Shown piece by piece: positions 8,468-17,245 of a stretch of DNA of 64,000 nt (its first letter is position 1; every line of letters starts with the position of its first letter). Source of the stretch: Megasphaera cerevisiae DSM 20462 (GTDB lineage: Bacteria > Bacillota > Negativicutes > Veillonellales > Megasphaeraceae); NCBI RefSeq assembly GCF_001045675.1, contig NZ_LEKT01000003.1, positions 50,561 to 114,560 on the forward strand. The letters run 5' to 3'. The translations under genes were made by a program, and so were the position numbers. The notes under the pieces were generated by a model. That model saw only the letters and a list, made by a program, of their open reading frames with translations, ran no database searches and was not told where the DNA came from.

Positions 8468-8713
8468 ATGTTTTCCACCACACTATTAGGTACCCGGTGG
8501 GGTGATTTATCGGAAGAGCTGCGCCATACGCTGTTGGAGAGGGCTGATATCTTGGAATTTGCAGAAGAGAACGGCGGATATAGCGAAGGAATGCTGCATT
8601 TTCATAATACCATGCTGGGCGTCAGAGCTGTGCTTGGATCGGAGAAACAGTATATTTCCCTGGGAGATCCGGATATCATTATTGATGAAGACGCTGTCAT
8701 TTCGTTAGTGTGA
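8468..8713 (+). CDS. Small hypothetical protein
   Basis: An 81-residue protein I do not recognise. It is acidic and soluble-looking, with no membrane segment, no cysteines and no metal motif; it reads MFSTTLLGTRWGDLSEE and ends DEDAVISLV. The ATG at 8468 is preferred to an upstream TTG (8420) because GGAAGGGAAGGAT lies just ahead of it. It stands alone between two terminators. Coding status rests on the ribosome site and codon-like composition. Confidence 0.45.
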   Translation: MFSTTLLGTRWGDLSEELRHTLLERADILEFAEENGGYSEGMLHFHNTMLGVRAVLGSEKQYISLGDPDIIIDEDAVISLV

Positions 8714-8754
8714 TCGGAACAGGAAGCATGTATCAGTTTTTTACATAATATAAA

Positions 8755-8798
8755 AACACCCGCTGTTATGAGCGCCGCCGCTCTTGGCAAAGGGTGTT
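8755..8798 (-). terminator. Terminator of the zinc-ribbon gene
   Basis: Stem AACACCC (8755-8761) / GGGTGTT (8792-8798) with an inner GAGCG/CGCTC stem. On the minus strand it is followed by a T-run, placing it after the gene at 8807-9010. Confidence 0.65.
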
Positions 8799-8806
8799 CT
8801 TGTGGT

Positions 8807-9010
8807 CTAACGCATGATAACCCGCCAAAGCCCGATGATGAGGAATAAGGCAACGATGATCACACTAATGATTCTGGTTTTAGAAAAAATCCGTTGGTTG
8901 CTGCGTGTATATTTCGGCGGCTGCGGCGGCAGGACTTGCTGTGTACCGCAGATAGGGCACATGCGGACGCCGTCGCGCAGCTCTGTGCCGCATTTTGGAC
9001 AAATTATCAT
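8807..9010 (-). CDS. Zinc-ribbon plus single membrane helix, small protein
   Basis: A 67-residue protein. Two CxxC pairs, CPKCG at residues 4-8 and CPICG at 18-22, form a zinc ribbon. A proline-rich linker follows, then a single hydrophobic helix (IISVIIVALFLIIGLW) near the C-terminus. The topology suggests a membrane-anchored zinc-ribbon protein with the ribbon in the cytoplasm. Such proteins are common in Firmicutes and their role is unknown. A ribosome site (GGGAGATG) precedes the ATG on the minus strand. It is divergent from the large maturation operon but shares no clear function with it. Confidence 0.7.
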   Translation of the reverse strand: MIICPKCGTELRDGVRMCPICGTQQVLPPQPPKYTRSNQRIFSKTRIISVIIVALFLIIGLWRVIMR

Positions 9011-9137
9011 AATCGTTCATCTCCCGTTGGGGTATCCATATATTTATATAATATTATCATAGCACGTTGGGGCAGTGTTTGTCAGGATTTTGACACCTTT
9101 TCTCTTGTTTTTTGTGCCGGCTGGGATGGTTTTGTGA

Positions 9138-9307
9138 TATAATAAAGTAAATAAGTGATCTGAAAGAATTTCTGACAGAAAACTTTATCGTATGGCGTCC
9201 GTACTTGACCGCAAAGAATAGACTGCGCGGCAAAGGCGAAAGCACATTTGAAATTACCAGGCTCTGTGCTTTCACACAGGGTTTTTTGTGTTAGGAGGCA
9301 GGAGATA
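9138..9307 (+). promoter_or_regulatory. Promoter and attenuator-like leader of the 13-gene operon
   Basis: A TATAAT at 9138-9143 (TGTGA just upstream) would start a leader of ~155 bases. Near its end, GCTCTGTG-CTTT-CACACAGGG followed by TTTTTT (about 9261-9287) is a good terminator. Its left arm can pair instead with an upstream GCACA (~9240-9244) through TGTGC, an antiterminator-style alternative. Two further small stems lie upstream (GTATG/CGTAC ~9191-9205; CCGC/GCGG ~9209-9230). The pattern is that of a riboswitch or protein-controlled attenuator. I could not match the aptamer part to a known class. Confidence 0.55.
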
Positions 9308-9559
9308 ATGGAAACGAGACTGGCCTTGATCGGCATTATTGTAGGCAATCGCGAGGGAACGAGCAAGTTGAATGAGCTTCTTCATGCGTATGGAAAATAT
9401 ATTATTGGACGAATGGGCGTTCCCTATAAGGGCAAGGAAATCAACGTGATCAGCATTATCATTGATGCGCCGCAGGATGTGATCAATGCGTTGTCGGGTA
9501 AACTGGGCATGATAGACAACGTCAGTACTAAAACTATTTATCCGCCTCTGCCGCAGTAG
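9308..9559 (+). CDS. TM1266-family iron-only hydrogenase system putative regulator
   Basis: An 83-residue ACT-like protein of the family found beside [FeFe]-hydrogenase and hydEFG genes (TM1266 type). It shows the family features: LALIGIIVGNRE at the start, the GRMGVPY segment, and a C-terminal half with VISIIIDAP and SGKLGMI. Members are small NikR/ACT-like folds proposed to regulate hydrogenase genes; no ligand is established. The ATG at 9308 follows TTAGGAGGCAGGAG. It opens the operon, nine bases ahead of the first nifH-like gene. It is the first clear link of this locus to [FeFe]-hydrogenase biology, the second being HydF. Confidence 0.85.
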   Translation: METRLALIGIIVGNREGTSKLNELLHAYGKYIIGRMGVPYKGKEINVISIIIDAPQDVINALSGKLGMIDNVSTKTIYPPLPQ

Positions 9560-9568
9560 GAGGAATGT

Positions 9569-10330
9569 ATGTTAAAACTTGCTATTTATGGCAAAGGCGG
9601 GATCGGCAAATCGACGATGACCAGTAATTTGGCGGCGGCCTTTGCGTATTTGGGGAACCGGGTTATTCAGATCGGCTGTGATCCCAAAGCCGATTCGACG
9701 TTTAATCTGCTGGGCGGGAAGCCTGTAGAGCCGGTCATGAATTATCTTCGGGAGCATGACGAGGAGCCGGAACGCATTGAAGATATTTCCCGTATCGGCT
9801 ATGGCGGCATTCTTTGCATCGAGACAGGCGGCCCGACACCCGGACTGGGCTGTGCCGGACGCGGCATTATTGCTACCTTTTCGCTGCTGGAGGATTTGGG
9901 ATTATTTGAACGATACCGGCCGGATGTGGTTTTATATGATGTGTTGGGAGATGTTGTCTGCGGCGGCTTCGCCGCACCTATCCGGGAAGGCTATGCCGAG
10001 CAGGTTCTCATCGTTACGTCCGGTGAAAAAATGGCGCTGTATGCGGCTAATAACATCAACACGGCAGTTCAGAATTTTGCGGACCGCAGCTATGCGGCAG
10101 TGCGGGGAATCCTGTTGAACCGCCGTAATGTGCTGGAAGAGGAAGAAAAAGTCCGGGCTTTTGCCGGTAGAGCCGGCCTTTCTGTTATTGGGGATATTCC
10201 CCGCAGTGATGATATTACCCGGTTTGAGGAAGAGGGTAAAACTGTGATTGAAGGAAATCCGGATTTGCCGATCAGCAGAACCTTTTTGGAACTGGCGCAG
10301 ACGTTATTACAGGATCAGGGGGAAAAATGA
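9569..10330 (+). CDS. NifH-like ATP-dependent iron protein, copy 1
   Basis: A 253-residue nitrogenase reductase-like protein. It has the P-loop GKGGIGKST (8-16), the switch motif [10 protein letters not shown], and both cysteines that hold the dimer-bridging [4Fe-4S] cluster: C95 in GCAGRG and C131 in VVCGGF. Such proteins pass single electrons to a NifDK-like partner while hydrolysing ATP. All key residues are intact, so it should work. It lacks the C-terminal extension of true NifH. Its stop overlaps the next gene by four bases, marking that NifD-like protein as the partner. No nifB, nifE or nifN gene is in the window, so dinitrogen reduction is unlikely. Confidence 0.9.
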   Translation: MLKLAIYGKGGIGKSTMTSNLAAAFAYLGNRVIQIGCDPKADSTFNLLGGKPVEPVMNYLREHDEEPERIEDISRIGYGGILCIETGGPTPGLGCAGRGIIATFSLLEDLGLFERYRPDVVLYDVLGDVVCGGFAAPIREGYAEQVLIVTSGEKMALYAANNINTAVQNFADRSYAAVRGILLNRRNVLEEEEKVRAFAGRAGLSVIGDIPRSDDITRFEEEGKTVIEGNPDLPISRTFLELAQTLLQDQGEK

Positions 10331-11628
10331 AAGAAAAAAAACCGTATGCCATTACCGTACGGGAACTGATGGAACGGGGACGGACGCAGATTCCGGCAGA
10401 GCTCATTTCATCATCCCATCTTATTTATAATTCACCGGCAGCGCTGGCTTTTAATTCTCCCGGCGCGCAGGGGTTCGGCGTCAAACGGGCGGGCCTTGCG
10501 ATCCCCGGTTCTGTCATGCTTCTTGTCGGCCCCGGCTGCTGCGGCCGCAATACGACGATATTAAGTGAAATGGGCGGCTACAGCGATCGTTTCTTTTTCT
10601 ATATTATGGATGAAACGGATATCGTTACAGGCCGGCATTTGAAAAAAATCCCCCAGGCGGTTGAAGAGCTTGTTCAATCGTTGCCGGACTGTCCCTCTGT
10701 TGTGATGATCTGTATGACCTGCGTGGATGCGCTGCTGGGGACCGATATGGAACGGGTCTGCCGGAAGGCGGCTGTGAGGGTCAAGCTTCCTGTTGTACCG
10801 TGCTATATGTATGCGCTGACGCGGGAAGGGCGCAAGCCGCCTATGGTGGATGTGCGCCGTGCCGTGTATTCTCTGTTGGAGGAGCAGGAACGGCATAGCC
10901 GGACGGTCAATCTTCTGGGCTATTTTTCACCTCTTCGGGATACGTGTGAGCTGTATGATATATTGCACCAGGCCGGGCTGCGTCAGATCAACGAGATATC
11001 CCGATGCCGGACCTTTGCCGAATACCAAGCTATGTCTGCGGCGAATTTTAATTTGATTCTCAATCCCGAAGCTCGTCTGGCTGCGCGGGATATGGAGACG
11101 CGTCTGCATATCCCCAGTATTGAATTGACCAGATTATATCAGCCGGATCAGATTCACCGTCAGTATCACGCGTTTGCCGGGGCCTTGGGAACGGGTATTG
11201 ACGATACCGTCTGGTACGATGCGGCACAGGAAGCGGCATCTCATATAAAAAAAACATATGGAGGAATGACCGTTGCGATTGGGGAAATGCAGAATGGCAA
11301 TGCCTTTGAAATGGCCGTAGCGTTGAGCGGCTGCGGCTGTGCGGTGACGGAAATATATGCGAATTTGTCCGCACAGGATTTTGTGTATCTGCGGCGCTTG
11401 CAGGAATACAGCCCAGATACACGGGTGTATTCCAATTTATCGCCGTCTATGCTGTATTATGAGGGCGGCGGTCAGGCCGTTGATGTGACGATCGGAAAGG
11501 ATGCGGCATACTATCATGCGGACAGTGTTCATGTCATGTGGGATGAAGAGGTACAGCCCTTTGGCTACGACGGTATCAGAGAATTGCTCCGGCAGATAGA
11601 AGCCGGACTGGAGAGGAGGCACGGCTGA
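10327..11628 (+). CDS. NifD-like nitrogenase component 1 subunit, copy 1
   Basis: A 433-residue member of the oxidoreductase/nitrogenase component 1 family. GPGCCGRN (C71, C72) sits where NifD has Cys88, and [12 protein letters not shown] (C129, C132) where it has Cys154; C145, C207 and C227 are shared with the second copy. The Cys62-equivalent segment has no cysteine. In the segment matching the FeMo-cofactor Cys275 loop (NLIL then NPEARL, ~243-251) Asn246 replaces the cysteine. I therefore infer a simpler cluster and a non-FeMo substrate site. The partners are the NifH-like protein before it and the NifK-like protein after it, each overlapping by a few bases. Substrate unknown. Confidence 0.8.
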   Translation: MKEKKPYAITVRELMERGRTQIPAELISSSHLIYNSPAALAFNSPGAQGFGVKRAGLAIPGSVMLLVGPGCCGRNTTILSEMGGYSDRFFFYIMDETDIVTGRHLKKIPQAVEELVQSLPDCPSVVMICMTCVDALLGTDMERVCRKAAVRVKLPVVPCYMYALTREGRKPPMVDVRRAVYSLLEEQERHSRTVNLLGYFSPLRDTCELYDILHQAGLRQINEISRCRTFAEYQAMSAANFNLILNPEARLAARDMETRLHIPSIELTRLYQPDQIHRQYHAFAGALGTGIDDTVWYDAAQEAASHIKKTYGGMTVAIGEMQNGNAFEMAVALSGCGCAVTEIYANLSAQDFVYLRRLQEYSPDTRVYSNLSPSMLYYEGGGQAVDVTIGKDAAYYHADSVHVMWDEEVQPFGYDGIRELLRQIEAGLERRHG

Positions 11629-12659
11629 TGAAGGGATTATGGAAATATATTGCACCCTTTGCGCCGGACCAGTCCGGTGCCGCCGCGGTATTGTATGGAT
11701 TGGGCGGCATTGTCGTTATTTGTGATGCTGGTGGCTGTGCCGGAAATATCTGCGGGTTTGATGAGCCGCGTTGGTTCAGCGGCGGAAAAAGCGCTGTATT
11801 CAGCGCGGGTTTGCGGGATATGGATGCTATTCTCGGCAGAGATGACCGTCTCGTCGCCAAGCTGTGCGATGCGGCCGGACAGATAGAGGCCTCCTTTGCC
11901 GCTATTGTAGGCACGCCGGTTCCGTCGGTCATCGGCACGGATTACCGGGCGCTGCAGCGTATGGCTGAAAAGAAATTGGATATTCCTGTTGTGTCGATTG
12001 ATACGACAGGGATGGCAGTATACGATAAGGGTATTGAAAAGGCGTATATGGCATTGCTGCAAGCGTTTGCCGAACCTTCGGTCAAGGCGGAAAAAGGAAC
12101 TGCCGGGGTTCTTGGAGCTTTGCCGCTCGATTTGATGCGTCCCGGCGATATGGATACGATACGGAGCACGCTGTTACAGCAAGGCTGGCAGCACATACAG
12201 CTGTACGATTGTTTGGATGATTTTCGTCAGGCCGGGCGGGCGGCGGTCAACTTTGTTATTTCACCTGCCGGACTTACCGCGGCCAGGTATTTGCGGAAAT
12301 CCTTTGGCACGGCATATGCGCCGGCGTATTTCGGATTGCCGTTGCAATTTCCGGATACTTCTTTGTTTTTTCGCAAAAAGGTTCTCATCGTTCATCAGCA
12401 GGGCGCGGCCCAGGCTCTGCGGAAATATATCGGGCAGGGACAGCCGGAGCAGGTGACAGCCGCGACTTGGTTCATGCAGCCGCGGGAATGGGCCTGTGAC
12501 GGAGATGTCGTACTGCGTGAAGAGGATGATTTCTGCCGCTTGGCAGATGGCGGTCGATTTGACGTCATTGTAGGGGACCGATATTTTAAAAAAGCCTTGC
12601 CTCATTTTACCGGTACCTATCTTGATTTTCCTCATTTTGCCGTATCGGGGAGGCTGTAG
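11628..12659 (+). CDS. NifK/NifN-like component 1 subunit, copy 1 (short)
   Basis: A 343-residue component 1 paralog, about 75 residues shorter than its counterpart at 19328-20587. The N-terminal signature is conserved: YGLGGIVVI then GGCAGN (C37) and DEPRWF. C37 aligns with the P-cluster Cys95 position of NifK; C32 and C42 are extra. The second position (VGTPVPSVIGTDY) has Gly where copy 2 has Cys. The start ATG overlaps the stop of the NifD-like gene (ATGA), so the two subunits are translationally coupled, as expected of a heterodimer. The role is inferred: the beta-like half of a nitrogenase-like reductase or of an assembly scaffold of NifEN type. Confidence 0.75.
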   Translation: MKGLWKYIAPFAPDQSGAAAVLYGLGGIVVICDAGGCAGNICGFDEPRWFSGGKSAVFSAGLRDMDAILGRDDRLVAKLCDAAGQIEASFAAIVGTPVPSVIGTDYRALQRMAEKKLDIPVVSIDTTGMAVYDKGIEKAYMALLQAFAEPSVKAEKGTAGVLGALPLDLMRPGDMDTIRSTLLQQGWQHIQLYDCLDDFRQAGRAAVNFVISPAGLTAARYLRKSFGTAYAPAYFGLPLQFPDTSLFFRKKVLIVHQQGAAQALRKYIGQGQPEQVTAATWFMQPREWACDGDVVLREEDDFCRLADGGRFDVIVGDRYFKKALPHFTGTYLDFPHFAVSGRL

Positions 12660-12662
12660 GCC

Positions 12663-14963
12663 ATGAATACACAGATCATCCGCGTATTTGGCATTGTACA
12701 GGGGGTTGGCTTTCGTCCTTTTGTGAGCCGTATTGCGCAGGAGTATCATATCAAAGGTCAGGTCCGCAACAAAGGCTCGTATGTGGAAATCGTTGCCCAG
12801 GGGATTGCCGCAGATATGACGGGCTTTCGGTATGCGCTGGAACATAATGCGCCGGAGCGTTCGGCTATTTTGAAACTGGATGCGGTATGGGAGGAACGGC
12901 CTGCCTGTGCTGCTTTTGAAATCGCGGCAAGCACAAAAGAAAAAGGCGATATTTTTGTATCGCCGGACATTGCGATCTGTGATGCCTGTAAAAAAGAGTT
13001 GTTTGACAAGACCAATCGCCGCTATCTTCATCCTTTCATCAATTGCACGGCCTGCGGACCTCGACTGACGATTCTTGATGCTATGCCGTATGACCGGGAA
13101 CGAACCAGTATGGGGGAATTTCCCATGTGTGATGCCTGCCGGTATGAATATACCCATGCCGAAACACGGCGCTATGACGCGCAGCCGGTGTGCTGTCAGG
13201 ACTGCGGTCCCGAGGTCTATTTGATAGGACGCGGCGAACGGCGGCGAGAGGCCATTACGGCGGTGCGCCGCATACTCAGTGACGGCGGTATTGCGGCGGT
13301 CAAGGGAATCGGCGGGTTTCATCTGTGCTGTGACGGTACGTGTGATGCGGCAGTCCGGCGCCTTCGTAACCTGAAACGGCGGCCGGTTAAGCCCTTTGCC
13401 GTGATGATGAAGGATTTGCAGACGGTTCACGCTGCCTGTGTTGTCGAAGCGGGGCAGGATGAAATTCTCGACGGTCATCAAAAACCGATTCTGCTGCTGC
13501 AGAAAAAAGAAAATTCCCCGTTATCTGCGTATGTTGCGCCTGATAATCCGAAGGCCGGCGTCATGCTGCCGTATACACCATTGCATTTATTGCTTTTTAC
13601 CTATGATGACGAGGTGGAAATGCCGGATTGTCTGGTCATGACGAGTGCCAATGAATCGGGCGCGCCGATTTGCCGCACCGATGCAGAGGCCGTGCAGGAG
13701 CTGGACGGACTGTGTGATGTCATTCTTTCGCATAACCGGGACATCCGGCTGCGGGCTGATGATTCCGTCATGGATTTTTATGACGGCAAGCCGGAGATGA
13801 TACGCCGCTCGCGAGGCTATGCACCGCTTCCCTTTTTCGTCGGTGATTTTTCAGGAGAGCAAGTGCTGGCGATGGGCGGTGAGCTTAAAAATACGTTTTG
13901 CATCGGCAAAAATAATCTTTTTTATGTGTCACCATATATCGGAGATATGGCAGATATACGGACTGTACAGGCGCTGCGTCAATCAGTCCGCCGTATGACG
14001 GCGCTTTTAGAGGCCCGTCCGTCTGTCGTTATCTGTGATATGCATCCGTTATACAACACGACGGCGGTGGCGCAGGACATGGGACTGCCGATTTTGCAGG
14101 TGCAGCATCATTATGCGCATATCTTGTCGTGTATGGCTGAAAACAACTACCTGAATCCGGTGATCGGCGTGACCTTTGACGGTACGGGGTATGGTACGGA
14201 TGGCACGATTTGGGGCAGTGAGATTTTGGCTGCCGGTCTGGACGGCTTCCGCCGCCTGGCGTCTGCTGCCCCGTTCTGGCAGCTGGGAGGCGATGCCTCG
14301 GCCCGGGAAGGCTGGCGCATTGCTGTAGCGCTGATATATGCCGGTATGGCGGGGCATAAGGAGAAGACGGCGGAAGTCGTCCGGTCTCTGGATCTTTGCA
14401 GCCGGGAAGAGCTGCAGGCGCAGTTTTTCCTGGCGGATCACCGTATCAATAGTGTCATGTCCACCAGTGCTGGCCGTCTTTTTGATGCCGTAAGCGCTAT
14501 TCTCGGCCTTTGCCGGGCCTCGACGTTTGAGGGACAGGCGGCGATGGAACTGCAGTTTGCCGCACAGGCTTGGAAGCAGGCACATGGCGGGACTCCCGTC
14601 GTACCCATCGCTTTGCGGCGGGAAGGCCCTCGCTGGTTCCTTCCTACGGATGAGCTGGTACGTTCTCTGATGCAGGAGCGGCTTGACGGCACACCGGCAG
14701 CACAGCTGGCATACGTGTTTCATCAGCAGCTGGCCGGCATGATTGTCGCCGCCTGCGAGCAGGCTCGGAGTGATACGGGACTGGATACGGTTGCTCTCAG
14801 CGGCGGCGTATTTCAAAATCAGTTACTGCTGCGACTTTGTGATAAGGCGCTGCAAACTCATGCATTTCATGTGCTCAGGCACAGTATGATACCGTCGAAT
14901 GACGGCGGTATCGCATTGGGGCAGGCGGTCTATGGGGCCGCGGCTCTGCAGAAAAAGGAGTGA
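12663..14963 (+). CDS. hypF: HypF carbamoyltransferase
   Basis: A 766-residue HypF of normal length. Domain order: acylphosphatase (GIVQGVGFRPF, 10-20), two zinc fingers with CDAC...CTACG and CDAC...CQDCG (~110-185), a YrdC-like domain (~200-390), then a Kae1-like domain with VTFDGTGYGTDG and ALSGGVFQNQ. HypF makes carbamoyl-AMP from carbamoyl phosphate and transfers the carbamoyl group to the HypE C-terminal cysteine, the first step to the cyanide ligands of hydrogenase iron. It begins three bases after the NifK-like gene and is followed by hypC. In ordinary genomes hypF sits with hypAB; here its company is two nitrogenase-like sets. Confidence 0.93.
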   Translation: MNTQIIRVFGIVQGVGFRPFVSRIAQEYHIKGQVRNKGSYVEIVAQGIAADMTGFRYALEHNAPERSAILKLDAVWEERPACAAFEIAASTKEKGDIFVSPDIAICDACKKELFDKTNRRYLHPFINCTACGPRLTILDAMPYDRERTSMGEFPMCDACRYEYTHAETRRYDAQPVCCQDCGPEVYLIGRGERRREAITAVRRILSDGGIAAVKGIGGFHLCCDGTCDAAVRRLRNLKRRPVKPFAVMMKDLQTVHAACVVEAGQDEILDGHQKPILLLQKKENSPLSAYVAPDNPKAGVMLPYTPLHLLLFTYDDEVEMPDCLVMTSANESGAPICRTDAEAVQELDGLCDVILSHNRDIRLRADDSVMDFYDGKPEMIRRSRGYAPLPFFVGDFSGEQVLAMGGELKNTFCIGKNNLFYVSPYIGDMADIRTVQALRQSVRRMTALLEARPSVVICDMHPLYNTTAVAQDMGLPILQVQHHYAHILSCMAENNYLNPVIGVTFDGTGYGTDGTIWGSEILAAGLDGFRRLASAAPFWQLGGDASAREGWRIAVALIYAGMAGHKEKTAEVVRSLDLCSREELQAQFFLADHRINSVMSTSAGRLFDAVSAILGLCRASTFEGQAAMELQFAAQAWKQAHGGTPVVPIALRREGPRWFLPTDELVRSLMQERLDGTPAAQLAYVFHQQLAGMIVAACEQARSDTGLDTVALSGGVFQNQLLLRLCDKALQTHAFHVLRHSMIPSNDGGIALGQAVYGAAALQKKE

Positions 14964-14968
14964 TCTTT

Positions 14969-15175
14969 ATGTGTGTCGGATTACCTGCACGGGTAGTGAC
15001 GGTCAAAGATGGCATGGCCCTGGTCGATGCGTCGGGAGCCAGAAGAGAAGTATCGGCAGAACTGCTGGACGAACTTGATCCCGGCGATTATGTTATGGTG
15101 CATGCCGGGATGGCGATTGCTAAAATCACGGATTCGGATACGGACGAAACGGACAGTATTTTGGAGGATTTGTAA
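14969..15175 (+). CDS. hypC: HypC hydrogenase maturation chaperone
   Basis: A 68-residue HypC. Starting at ATG 14969 gives MCVGLPARV, which places the essential Cys at residue 2. The GTG at 14960 would bury it and is rejected; AAAAAGGAG is correctly spaced for 14969. HypC binds iron together with HypD through Cys2 and carries the Fe(CN)2CO unit to the hydrogenase large subunit in the known pathway. The acidic C-terminal tail is typical. Its stop overlaps the hypD start (TAATG). No [NiFe] large-subunit gene is in the window for it to serve. Confidence 0.92.
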   Translation: MCVGLPARVVTVKDGMALVDASGARREVSAELLDELDPGDYVMVHAGMAIAKITDSDTDETDSILEDL

Positions 15176-16233
15176 TGGAAACAACGAAGCTGCCTTCGGC
15201 TATGGATATTATCAAGAAATATGACGGTCCGGCCATACGGATTATGGAGGTATGCGGTACTCACACGCACGAAATATTCCGTCTTGGTATCCGTCAGATT
15301 CTGCCGCCGCAGATCGAGCTTATTTCCGGACCGGGCTGCCCGGTCTGCGTGACCCCGGTCGGGTATATTGACGAAGCGGTATATTTGGCGCTGCAATGCG
15401 GCGTTACCATATGCACCTTTGGTGATCTGGTGCGTGTGCCAGGATCGGCTGCGAGCCTGGCTGTGGCCCGCAGCCGGGGCGCAAGGATTCAGGTTGTCTA
15501 TTCTCCGATGGATGCGTATGACTATGCGGCAACTCATCGTGACGAGCAGGTTGTGTTCTTGTCGGTCGGTTTTGAAACGACTACGCCGGCAAGCTGTCTT
15601 GCCGTCAAAAAGGCGGTGCGGCAGGGTTTGGATAATTTTTCTATTTTGACGGCCAATAAAACAATGCCTCAAGCATATGAGGTTTTGAAGGGCAGCGCGG
15701 ATGCGTTTTTATATCCCGGACACGTGCAGGCAGTCATGGGAACTGCGATTTGTGAGAAATTGCTCAAAGACGGCATTTCCGGTGTTGTGGCAGGTTTTAC
15801 GGCCAAGGAACTGATGACGGCGCTGGCGGTCATTATGGTGAAATTTTCCCAGGGAAAGCCGTTCTTTAAAAATTGCTATCCCCGTGTCGTTACGCCGCAG
15901 GGAAGCCGGACGGGACAGGCTGTCATGGAGCAAGTCATGCGGCCTTGTGCGTCGGAATGGCGCGGCCTGGGCGAGATACCGGCATCGGGCCTGGCTCTGC
16001 GGCCGGCATACAATGCCTATGATGCCCGTTTGAAATATACGGTACCGGAAATGCATGGGCACGGTAATCCTGCCTGCCGCTGCGGTGATGTCCTGCAGGG
16101 AAAATGCCGGCCGTCAGACTGCCCGGTGTTTGCCAAGGGCTGTTCGCCGGAGCATCCTGTCGGGGCTTGCATGGTATCTCATGAAGGCGCTTGTTCGGCG
16201 TATTATCTATATGGAGGGATGTTACATGAATGA
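15175..16233 (+). CDS. hypD: HypD Fe(CN)2CO assembly protein
   Basis: A 352-residue HypD. Conserved segments: VCGTHTHE near residue 27, GPGCPVCVTP near 52, TTTPAS, and a C-terminal cysteine set (CRCGDVLQGKCRPSDCPVF, then GACMVSHEGACSAYY) that holds the [4Fe-4S] cluster. With HypC it is the scaffold on which iron receives two cyanides and one CO. All the cysteines expected for function are there. It overlaps hypE by eight bases. Inference: in this operon the HypCD-bound iron unit may be handed to the nitrogenase-like or HydF machinery instead of a nickel-iron enzyme. Confidence 0.93.
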   Translation: METTKLPSAMDIIKKYDGPAIRIMEVCGTHTHEIFRLGIRQILPPQIELISGPGCPVCVTPVGYIDEAVYLALQCGVTICTFGDLVRVPGSAASLAVARSRGARIQVVYSPMDAYDYAATHRDEQVVFLSVGFETTTPASCLAVKKAVRQGLDNFSILTANKTMPQAYEVLKGSADAFLYPGHVQAVMGTAICEKLLKDGISGVVAGFTAKELMTALAVIMVKFSQGKPFFKNCYPRVVTPQGSRTGQAVMEQVMRPCASEWRGLGEIPASGLALRPAYNAYDARLKYTVPEMHGHGNPACRCGDVLQGKCRPSDCPVFAKGCSPEHPVGACMVSHEGACSAYYLYGGMLHE

Positions 16234-17230
16234 TGTAGTAACGCTGGCCCATGGCGCCGGCGGCAAACAGACGGCGGAGTTGATTGATACGGTGTTCAAG
16301 ACCCATTTTTCTAATCCTGAATTTACAGCAGATGATGCGGCAGTTCTACATGTAGGAAATACAAAGCTGGCCTTTACGACAGATGGATTTATCGTATCGC
16401 CGCCGGAGTTTCCCGGCGGCAATATCGGCAAATTGAGCATTTGCGGCACTGTCAATGATTTAGCCTGTATGGGTGCCAAACCGTTGTATCTATCCTGCGC
16501 CTTTGTTATTGAAGAAGGCTTTTCGCTGGCCAAACTGGATGCCTATGCGGCGGCAATGAAGGAGACGGCTGCGGAGGCGGGCGTACGGATCGTTGCCGGA
16601 GATACCAAGGTAGCCGGCAAGGGACAGGTCGATCACTTGTTTATTACGACGACGGGCATCGGCCAGCTTGTGGAGGGAGTTCATCCGTCCGGTGCGCAGG
16701 CAAAGCCCGGTGATGCGGTTATCGTGACGGGCGATATAGGACGCCACGGCTGTACCATTCTCTTGGCACGCAATCAGTTTGGCATTGATGCCGATGTGAC
16801 CAGCGATTGCGCCCCTTTGTGGCATACGGTGCAATCCATGCTCAGCGTGACGCCGGATATTCATGTCATAAGAGATGCGACTCGAGGCGGTGTCGGCACG
16901 GTGCTGTATGAAATTGCCGGACAAAGCCGGGTGGGAATACATCTGGACAGTCAGGCGATTCCAGTTCATCCATCGGTCCAGGGTGTCTGCGGCATGCTGG
17001 GATTGGAGCCCCTGTATCTGGCCTGTGAAGGCCGCCTGGTCGTCTTTGCGCCGCAGGAGAAGGCGCCGGCACTTGTAGACGTGCTCCGTCAGGGAGAGTA
17101 TTCCCGTCAGGCTGCCATCATCGGTACGGTGACAGCGGATGAGCCAGGCCGCGTCGTCGTCCGTACGGAAATCGGTGCGGAAACATTGCTGCCGCCGCCG
17201 GGGGGAGAATTGCTGCCCCGGATTTGTTAA
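16226..17230 (+). CDS. hypE: HypE carbamoyl dehydratase
   Basis: A 334-residue HypE of the PurM/ThiL ATP-binding family. The start is ATG 16226 (MNDVVTLAHGAGGK), overlapping the end of hypD; a longer upstream extension is out of character. The protein ends in PRIC, with the C-terminal Cys (C334) that takes the carbamoyl group from HypF and is dehydrated to thiocyanate using ATP. The GAGGK and TDGF motifs and the ATRGG loop near 216 are intact. With HypF it supplies cyanide. The next gene, the second nifH-like, starts 15 bases later, so both belong to one transcript. Confidence 0.93.
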   Translation: MNDVVTLAHGAGGKQTAELIDTVFKTHFSNPEFTADDAAVLHVGNTKLAFTTDGFIVSPPEFPGGNIGKLSICGTVNDLACMGAKPLYLSCAFVIEEGFSLAKLDAYAAAMKETAAEAGVRIVAGDTKVAGKGQVDHLFITTTGIGQLVEGVHPSGAQAKPGDAVIVTGDIGRHGCTILLARNQFGIDADVTSDCAPLWHTVQSMLSVTPDIHVIRDATRGGVGTVLYEIAGQSRVGIHLDSQAIPVHPSVQGVCGMLGLEPLYLACEGRLVVFAPQEKAPALVDVLRQGEYSRQAAIIGTVTADEPGRVVVRTEIGAETLLPPPGGELLPRIC

Positions 17231-17245
17231 GAGAGGGAACGTATC

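Noticed and set aside
14960..14968. GTG start of hypC nine bases upstream
   Set aside because: It would put the essential cysteine at residue 5; HypC needs Cys directly after the initiator Met, given by ATG 14969.
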